This document shows, one piece after another, positions 7,200-13,561 of a stretch of 13,561 bases of DNA; the first letter of the stretch is position 1; each line of letters begins with the position of its first letter. A program made the translations under genes and the position numbers. The DNA is taken from assembly GCA_003339415.1 (NCBI GenBank), contig PDHQ01000624.1:1-13561 (forward strand), written 5' to 3'. The notes under the pieces were generated by a model. That model did no database searches. It was not told where the DNA came from and was given only the letters and a program-made list of their open reading frames with translations. Source of the DNA: Ophiocordyceps camponoti-saundersi (nom. inval.). Lineage: Eukaryota > Ascomycota > Sordariomycetes > Hypocreales > Ophiocordycipitaceae.

Positions 7200-10100
7200 T
7201 TAGCCCTTAGCTTTTCGGGCCGTTTTATTATTAGCCTCCGCCTTAGCTTTTATTTCGAGCTTTAACTTCGCTACTATAATCGCCTCTTTTTAAAAGGAAT
7301 AAACCTCTCTATTTAAATTAGATCTTCTATTAACTAATAAAATATCTTAAGGTAAGTATCTTAGCGAGATCGGAGCTAATAAACTAGTTATTAGTATAGT
7401 ACTTTAGCGGGGGAAGAAGGATACCCTAAGTAAGCGTAGTAGATACCTAAAGGGCGTAACTTCTTACGTAACTAAAGTTTTTAACTAATATAAGGGGGGA
7501 TCTCTAGCTATAGGGGGAAGAGCTATATAGTAATTCTTTATAGGGAAAATAATAAGGAGTCGGTTCTTTATATAAAGATAAGAGAAAGAAGTAATATAAA
7601 GGTAGAAACTATTTAATTAGATACTAAAGACTTCGAAAAGGGTATTTAAATTAGCAATTTATAGTATAAAAATATAAAGTTTAAAATAAAGTTATAATTC
7701 TATTTAGTAGAGTTTTTACTATAAGTCTTTTTTAAGACTTAACTTACGATATACGACTTTTATTATAGCTTTAAAGATAAGGTTAAGGGCTAATTACTTA
7801 CTTAATTCGTCCTCTTTTAAGGGAAACTAATCTATACTATATACTTAGTAATAGCCCCTATCTTAGCTTAACCACCCTTATATATTAACCCTTAGCAGCT
7901 TTTAGGAAAAGAAGAAAGGGTTTAGGAACTATTTAATTAAACTTTTTATAAGTCCCTAATAATTCCCTAGCTAAGGTAGGCGCTTGTATTTCTTTCGGCG
8001 TCCCTATCTCCGCCGCTAAACTCCTCCCTAAGCGCGTGCTATAATAAGTAATTAACCCTTTTTCTTAGTAATAACTAACTTTTTCTTATAACTTAAATAA
8101 GGTGCGTGTAAGCGCGATAAAATAAAGGCGGAAAGGACTCTTCGTAAAGGAAATAATAAAGGAAACTCTAGTTACTTCTCCTTAGGGTTTAACCTTTAGA
8201 TCTGTTAACTTTAGCGTTCGCGCCGACCGCCCGCTAGTAGCATATCTCTCTTAAGTCCCTTCTCTCGCTCCCGTTATTACTTAATTAAATAGTTATCGAT
8301 AGCCTTATTAATCTCGGCCTATATATTAGGGTATATAAGCCCTAGGGGCTATAAGCTAATAAAAAAACTAGTTTTCGGGATTATTAGGATTATCTTTAGT
8401 TCTTAAAGCTAGTCTCTAATAAGTACGCGTCCGGTATATATTATAATAGATCCGGCTATATTAAGTGTAATATGCCTTCCTTATCGTATACGTCCGTAAC
8501 TCTTAGTTTAAGTTATATAATTCTTATAACGCTTAACCCCTCTAACCTTAAAGCTAAGCGGGTCTAAGTTAATTAGTTCTTAGCCTATACTTATAGCTAT
8601 AAGTCCTTCGCTAGGCTAGATTATAGAGTTCTTGCCTAAGGTAAAATAAGTAAAGCGTATTAATTTTAGCGTTCTTACGTCTTTTTCCTCCCCTTTTCTT
8701 TTAGGGGCTATCTTCTATAATATAAGGTTCTTAATTAAATAGTCGCGCTTCGTTAACTTCTTCGTCCTCGCGCTGCGCCTCGGAGAGAAAGCCGGCTATA
8801 TCGGGGCCGGGTTTAATCCTATAGGTATTTTCTTCCCCGTAGTAAGTTTCTTAGGCTATAATATGCTTATTAATTCCTAAGGGATTATTTTCTTTATCCT
8901 AGTCGTTTCCTCTCTAGTTATAGCGTTATTAGGCGCCTTAGTCGCCTTATCTTCCTTCCTCGTATTCTTTATAGCGCTCGTCTCTCGTCTAACTCCTTCT
9001 AAAGTTAGGGGGTTTTTAGATCTAAGAGAAGATAAAAAGCTAGATATCGGAACTATTTAATTATTAGTCGGGCCTTTTATAGTCTTATCCTCGGGAAGGT
9101 CCTCGTTATTTTCCTCCCTAACCTCTTCCTCGTTTAGAGCCTTATTATCCCTAGCCCCTTCGCCCCTATTAAAATCGTTAATATTAATCCCTTATAGTTT
9201 TTCCCGATCTCCCTAAGGCTATTTTCTAACTTTAGTAGCGCCTAAGTATAGTATTATAATATAGCTCTTTATTATAGAGTTATTAGTAAGGGTTTTAGGC
9301 GTAATAGTTCGGTATCTTCTAAGGATCCGGTAATAGGGGATAGTAGCCTTAGGGCATAGGCCCCTAAGCGTTATTAAGCCTGCTTCTAGCTTTATTAAGA
9401 GATCTTCGCCGCCCTCCTAGTTCCTTAGTTTAAATCTATAACTATTTCCTAAGAAGTTAAACTATTCTAACTTTCGGATACTTAGTTTATTCGCCCTAAT
9501 AGTATATAAGTTACTAATTATCCGAGCGATTAATTCGTTGTAGTTATTACTATCGCTATCCTTAGTTCGTATAGCCTAGTCTTATAAGAGAATACGGGAA
9601 TCCGGGGGGGTCTTAAGATCTTCTCTAAACTATTTAACGCTTAATCCTCGCTTATTCGATAAGCTATTAATATATATATTAAGTTTAAAACCGATAAAGC
9701 TATAAGCCTAGTATTATAGTATAGAAAGGGCTAGGTATCCGTATTTATACTCTCCTTTCTATTATATCCTAGGAATAATAATAAAATTAAAGGGGCAGTC
9801 CCCTTAAAACTCGCTTAAGATATCTCTCTATATAGCTATTACCTTTTTCGATCGAGGCACTCGCCCCGGCTCTATTAAGTTAAAAAAATAAAGTACTCGG
9901 GCTTACTAATCCTAAAAAAAGCTGCCCTAATAATACTTAATATTAGTCCTATCTGCTCTAAAATTAACTATACTACCTAAAAGGGGGTAACTATTTACTT
10001 CCTACTTAAAGTTAAACCTAAGCATAATATAATAGATTTTCTTCTTAAATAGTATATTAGTAGTCTCGTTTACGGTAGTAGGTATCGTAATTATTATAGG

Positions 10101-10607
10101 AATCGTAAATAGGTGCACTTTATTTTAGATTCCCCTATTTAAGATTTTTATTATAGCTCCTAGCTTAAAGCTAGTTACTTATAGTCGTCTCTCTACTCTA
10201 AAAATAAAACGCCCTATATTATCTACGTAGCTACTTTAATCTTAGATATTATTAAACGGGATAATATTAGCGATCTCCTCGCTAGCTTAAAATATATATA
10301 AGTATTTAATTATATCTATAAAAAGCTTAACGCGTTTTTTCGGCTAAACTATTCGTCCTATAAACTAAGGGGGCTATTTATACTTAAGGGTTCGCGCGAG
10401 CTTAGGAGTTACCGCTAAGAAAGGGAGATTAGGCGACGTAGGCCTTATTATTACTCTACTATAAAATATTACCGTAGTAGTAAACTTATTATTTCGTTCG
10501 CTAAAAAATAGCCCTTCTAGTTTAAAGTTTACTTCCTTACTAAGCTTATAATCTAAGTCTGCTAAATCTATAATATATTTTAGTTATAATAATAGTACGC
10601 TAAGTAT
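7200..10607 (-). pseudogene. long RIP-inactivated reading frame (about 1136 codons), family not recognised
   Basis: One frame on the minus strand runs about 3.4 kb without a frameshift. By hand it holds roughly 70 stops, all TAA or TAG, as RIP makes from CAA, CAG and TGG. In three sample blocks (10441-10500, 10021-10080, 9481-9540) this frame has no stop, while the other two minus frames have 10 and 8. Composition is protein-like: an acidic stretch (EEEVREENNEDLPED) near 9080-9130, a basic stretch near 8710-8780, and an Ala/Lys-rich end (KAKAEANNKTARKAKG) at 7203-7250. The start is proposed at 10607, where ATA would be a RIP-mutated ATG after a pyrimidine-rich minus-strand leader; an upstream start is possible. 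The weakest stretch is 7870-8220, so this could be two adjacent ORFs or contain introns. I found no motif that names a family. The divergent partner is the plus relic starting at 10908. Confidence 0.68.
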
Positions 10608-10907
10608 AGCTTAGTTATTAAATAAATAGTTAGTTTAAAAGAAAAAAAAGGTATATATAGGAAAAGAGGAAAAACGCGTTGCCTTATTTTATTATTATTC
10701 GCTACTTTAGTTCTTAGGCTTACTACTTTATATTTCGGTTAGTATTACGATATCGCAAAGGGAAGAGCGGGGAGGGCTCCTTCCTAATTAGGAATAAATA
10801 GTTATTAGCTCGCTATTTATATCGCCCTTATCCTCTCCCTCTCTTTTTTTTCTTTCTTTGCCTACTTAACCTAAACGCGTTAATAGTAATAAGAATCTTT
10901 AATTACG
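10608..10907. promoter_or_regulatory. putative shared divergent promoter region
   Basis: About 300 bp between the proposed starts of the minus and plus relic ORFs. It is roughly mirror-arranged. On the plus strand a pyrimidine tract (CCTCTCCCTCTC, then a T-rich run to 10859) lies about 50 bases before the 10908 start. On the minus strand a pyrimidine tract (CCTCTTTTCC, TATATATA, CCTTTTTTTTCTTTT) lies just before the 10607 start. Such CT tracts are common near transcription starts of filamentous fungi. AAACGCGTT occurs once near each gene (10672-10680 and 10873-10881); its ACGCGT core equals the MluI cell-cycle box of yeast, though ACGCGT is also common elsewhere here. A 14-bp palindrome sits between them. 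Confidence 0.45.
10781..10794. promoter_or_regulatory. 14-bp perfect palindrome TTCCTAATTAGGAA (CArG-box-like)
   Basis: The core CCTAATTAGG fits the CC(A/T)6GG site of MADS-box factors and closely resembles the palindromic site bound by yeast Mcm1. It sits near the middle of the divergent promoter region. It contains no CA or TG, so RIP would leave it alone, but RIP could also have created it from a related sequence such as CCCAATTGGG. Functional assignment is inference. Confidence 0.4.
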
Positions 10908-13046
10908 ATAGCGCCTAAGTTAACGGAAGAGGAGATAATTAAAGAGAAAAAGAAACGTCTCCCTAATATTTATAACCTTATCTTACGTAAGTTAGATACC
11001 GAAGATATAAGCGTCCTATTAAGCCTAGGCTAGTAAGGCTATATAGCGCTAAAAACTCTTCCTTACCCTAAATATATACGCGTAAGTATTTTAATTAAAT
11101 AGTTCCGGATATCGAGACTAATTTTCTCTACTTAAATTTACGCCTACCTTAAGATTTAGTATAAGGGAGGCGTTAACGTCGAGCACTTTAGCGTTCCTAT
11201 ATTTATTAAGATAGCTTTCCGCGAGAAGGTTCCTTAGGAAGCCCCGGCTTTTATTAAGATAAAAATAGGTACCACGTCTCCTCTTAAGTTCTTTCTTTAT
11301 TACTTTATTAGGGCTAGAGAGAGAGAGTACTAGGAGAAAATACTAGGGGAACCCCGAGTTACTTATATCCCGACTAAGATCGCGCACCCGGAGGGCTCCT
11401 TCTTTAACTATTTAATCTAAGGGAAACGCCCTAAATACTATAAGGCTCTTCTTATCTTAATCTTTAGTTAACGTAACTTAAGGTTATATACCTATTACCT
11501 ACGATTATAAACGACGACCGTTACCTACTATAGGGAATATATATTAATATTATTTTATAAGTGCGTTTCGATATATAGCTAAGGGGGTTATAGTTATTTT
11601 AATTATATTTAGAATAGTACTAGGGCGGCTACCTATAATTAGCGTCGGCACTCCGAGTACGCTTATAGGGCAGAGATTAGTAAGGCCTTATAGATAGTAG
11701 GTTACTTTATCGGTAGCTAGGATATTTTTACTAACTCTATTATATACGAGGACTATCTAAATCCTTAAGTTACGCCTCGCTTAATTAAGGATATACCGAA
11801 TCCGTTCCTAAATAATAGTCTAGAGCCTAAAGAGGGCAATAAGTAGCCTAATATTAAGGAGCGGGCTTAAAAGGTCCTCGAATTAGAGTAAAGTAATTTA
11901 TTATAGGTATAAGGGTCCGGTAAAGAAGTTAAAATAAAGAAGAGTTATTATACCTTCGTTTAAGTATACTATCTAAACTAAAATACCTTCCCCTTCCTCC
12001 CCGTAGATATTAAGTAAGAAAGGTTATAGGTATTTAAAGCTTATATAATAACCGTAGGATAGCTTTAATATAAAGGGCTTTCTTTACTTTAGTAATCTAG
12101 GGGAGCTAAACTTTAAAGGTAGTTTTTTTAGCTTAGTCTAAGTATCGAGGAGACCGTCCTTAATAACTACTTTATTAGTTCGGTTACTAGGAGATATATA
12201 ACTCTTTAAAACTATTTAATTAAGGGTTTTAATACTTAAAACCTAATTCTTATTTAATTCGGCGTTAAATTCCTCCCTAGCTAGGAGGGTAGTAGTTTTA
12301 ATAGAGAGGGGTACTTTCCCTTATAGAAGCTAGTTATCTAAGTTAGAGGACTACTATCTATTTTCCGCTTAATAGAACTTTTTAAGATAATCCTTAGGAA
12401 CTATTCTTTTAAGGTTAATCCTATCTAATATTTTTAAAAGCATAGAATTATATCGGTATACTATTAGCTTACTAGCGTATATAATTATAAAGATAAGGGA
12501 TTCGAATTTATCGTTTACTTTATCCTATACTTACGGTATATTAGCTTAAGAAACCGAAATCCGGATAACGCTAGCTATTATGCCTTCGTTAATACCCCTT
12601 CTTTAAAGTTCTGCGATAGTCCGTTTTAAAGTAGCCGATAAACTTAATAAACTAAAATAGGTTTAAGGATAATTTCTTAGTATATCTTATCTCTTATAGC
12701 GTAATTAGCTAAGTAGATAATAAACCTAAAGACGAATTTGCTAACGGTATCTTAGTTAATAGCCGCTATATTTTTTCTATAGCTAGTAATATTCTCCCTT
12801 AGCTATTAGAAAGAGATTAATTAGCTACTATTATCCTCGGCTAATAAGAATTCTACTTACTTCGACTTTATATATTTTTTATATCTTTAGCTTAGTCTAT
12901 AATAACTCTCTATTACTTCTTCTATAAGAGAAATCTTAAATTATCCTTTAGTCCTTTACGAGGGTTTTATAGTTATACTTATATTCCTTCGTAAGCTTAA
13001 TTATAAACTTATTACCCGGATAGCTCTAAAGTAGCTCCTTATATAG
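10908..13046 (+). pseudogene. long RIP-inactivated reading frame (about 713 codons), family not recognised
   Basis: A single plus-strand frame stays coherent for about 2.1 kb with no frameshift, interrupted by several dozen TAA/TAG codons of the kind RIP makes from Gln and Trp codons. The start is proposed at 10908, where ATA in ACGATAGCGCC would be a mutated ATG followed by APKLTEEE and a Glu/Lys-rich N-terminus. The first third is the most convincing (GGVNVEHFSVPIFIKIAFRE at 11167-11226, then IAHPEGSFFNYL before 11418). The C-terminal third is hydrophobic and Leu/Ile-rich. The end is placed at the tandem TAG codons near 13044-13049, because homology with the second copy (5050-6525) and heavy RIP both stop there. 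Presence in at least two copies suggests a mobile element, but I see no transposase, reverse transcriptase or recombinase signature I would stand behind. Confidence 0.66.
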
Positions 13047-13142
13047 TAGGGGCAGATTTACGTTTAGACTATAGGTCCAGGACCAGAAAATCAGTTTTTA
13101 TAACATAATATATAAATTATCTTATCGACTAAGTATATTTTG
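13047..13142. other. short unique stretch that escaped RIP
   Basis: CA and TG reappear abruptly here (GGCAGA, GTCCAGGACCAG, AATCAG, AACATA, TTTTGTTA), in contrast to the heavily mutated relic just upstream. Single-copy DNA next to a repeat, or sequence joined after RIP, would look like this. No gene is visible. Confidence 0.7.
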
Positions 13143-13561
13143 TTACCTCTTCTTATCTCCTATATTATATATAATAACCTACGTAACTGCCCTCCTTGTC
13201 CCCTAAGGGACAAACCCGTTAACTGCTCTTCTTGTCCCCTAAGGGACAAACCTGTTAACTGCTCTTCTTATCCCCTAGGGGATAAACCTGTTAACTGCTC
13301 TTCTTGTCCCCTAGGGGATAAACCCGTTAACTGCTCTTCTTGTCCCCTAAGGGACAAACTTGTTGACTGCTCTTCTTATCCCCTAAGGGATAAACCCGTT
13401 AACTGCTCTTCTTATCCCCTAGGGGATAAACCCGTTAACTGCTCTTCTTGTCCCCTAGGGGACAAACCCGTTAACTGCTCTTCTTATCCCCTAGGGGATA
13501 AACCCGTTAACTGCTCTTCTTATCCCCTAGGGGATAAACCCGTTAACTGCTCTTCTTATCC
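13143..13561. repeat. 36-bp satellite array, right block, best preserved
   Basis: After one or two degenerate units (TTACCTCTTCTTATC, then CGTAACTGCCCTCC) come about ten regular 36-mers running off the window end, in the same orientation as the left array. Units keep ACTGCTC, GACAAAC and TTGTCC, so this is the least RIP-mutated block and the closest to the ancestral unit, probably TTGTCCCC(TA)GGGGACAA followed by ACCCGTTAACTGCTCTTC. The two palindrome arms change together: of ten units, five have TTA...ATAA, four have TTG...ACAA and one is mismatched (TTG...ATAA near 13305-13322). Confidence 0.95.

Larger units (their letters stand above)
7607..12223. repeat. dispersed 14-bp motif AACTATTTAATTAA (seven close copies, both strands)
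   Basis: Exact copies occur at 7927 (+), 8281 (-), 11091 (-) and 12210 (+). One-mismatch copies are at 7607 (+), 8731 (-) and 9051 (+). Three share the longer form GGAACTATTTAATTA (7925, 9049 and the minus-strand one at 11091). Weaker relatives lie at 9628 and 11406. All are within the two-ORF segment and I saw none in 2873-6741. They fall in different codon phases of the relic frames, so conserved protein sequence does not explain all of them. A binding site or a seeded short repeat is possible. Confidence 0.6.

Noticed and set aside
7200..7260. Ala/Lys-rich end of the minus relic resembling the C-terminus of pogo/Fot1 transposases
   Set aside because: Only low-complexity similarity; no DDE triad or helix-turn-helix segment was identified, and the ORF is about twice the usual length.
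10201..10260. SSYVDN in the minus relic, which RIP could have made from a YVDD reverse-transcriptase box
   Set aside because: The residues on either side do not fit the usual reverse-transcriptase context and no other polymerase motif is visible, so I do not call a retroelement.

Overview
The window looks like AT-rich, repeat-dense heterochromatin from a filamentous ascomycete (Pezizomycotina). CA and TG are almost absent over long stretches (I find none in 8281-8460), TA is everywhere, and CG is kept (many CGCG and ACGCGT). That is the footprint of repeat-induced point mutation (RIP; CpA to TpA on both strands), not of CpG deamination. I see no intact protein-coding gene, rRNA, tRNA or CRISPR array. 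The species cannot be named from this sequence.

Layout. (1) 1-2872: a satellite of exact 36-bp units (20 in perfect register at 1-700), then a higher-order array in which a 200-bp block recurs seven times between short runs of the 36-mer; the last block carries an internal 31-bp expansion. (2) 2873-6741: eroded DNA holding an 89-bp direct repeat pair and a broken second copy of the 3' part of the plus-strand relic described below, split by a ~1-kb insertion. (3) 6742-7135: a diverged array of the same 36-mer. (4) 7136-13046: two long RIP-riddled reading frames in divergent orientation, minus 10607-7200 and plus 10908-13046, separated by a ~300-bp region that looks like a shared promoter. (5) 13047-13561: a short stretch that escaped RIP, then a well-preserved 36-bp array running off the window end.

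How the parts relate. The plus relic ends just before a 36-bp array (13143 onward), and its broken second copy at 5050-6525 also ends just before a 36-bp array (6742 onward), in the same orientation. This suggests a repeated composite unit, [36-bp array - minus ORF - shared promoter - plus ORF - 36-bp array], present at least twice, the left copy badly eroded. I could not assign either relic protein to a family. The proposal that this is a two-gene mobile or satellite-associated element is inference. The two relic frames rest on hand translation with no frameshift needed; their stops are all TAA or TAG, as RIP makes from CAA, CAG and TGG.
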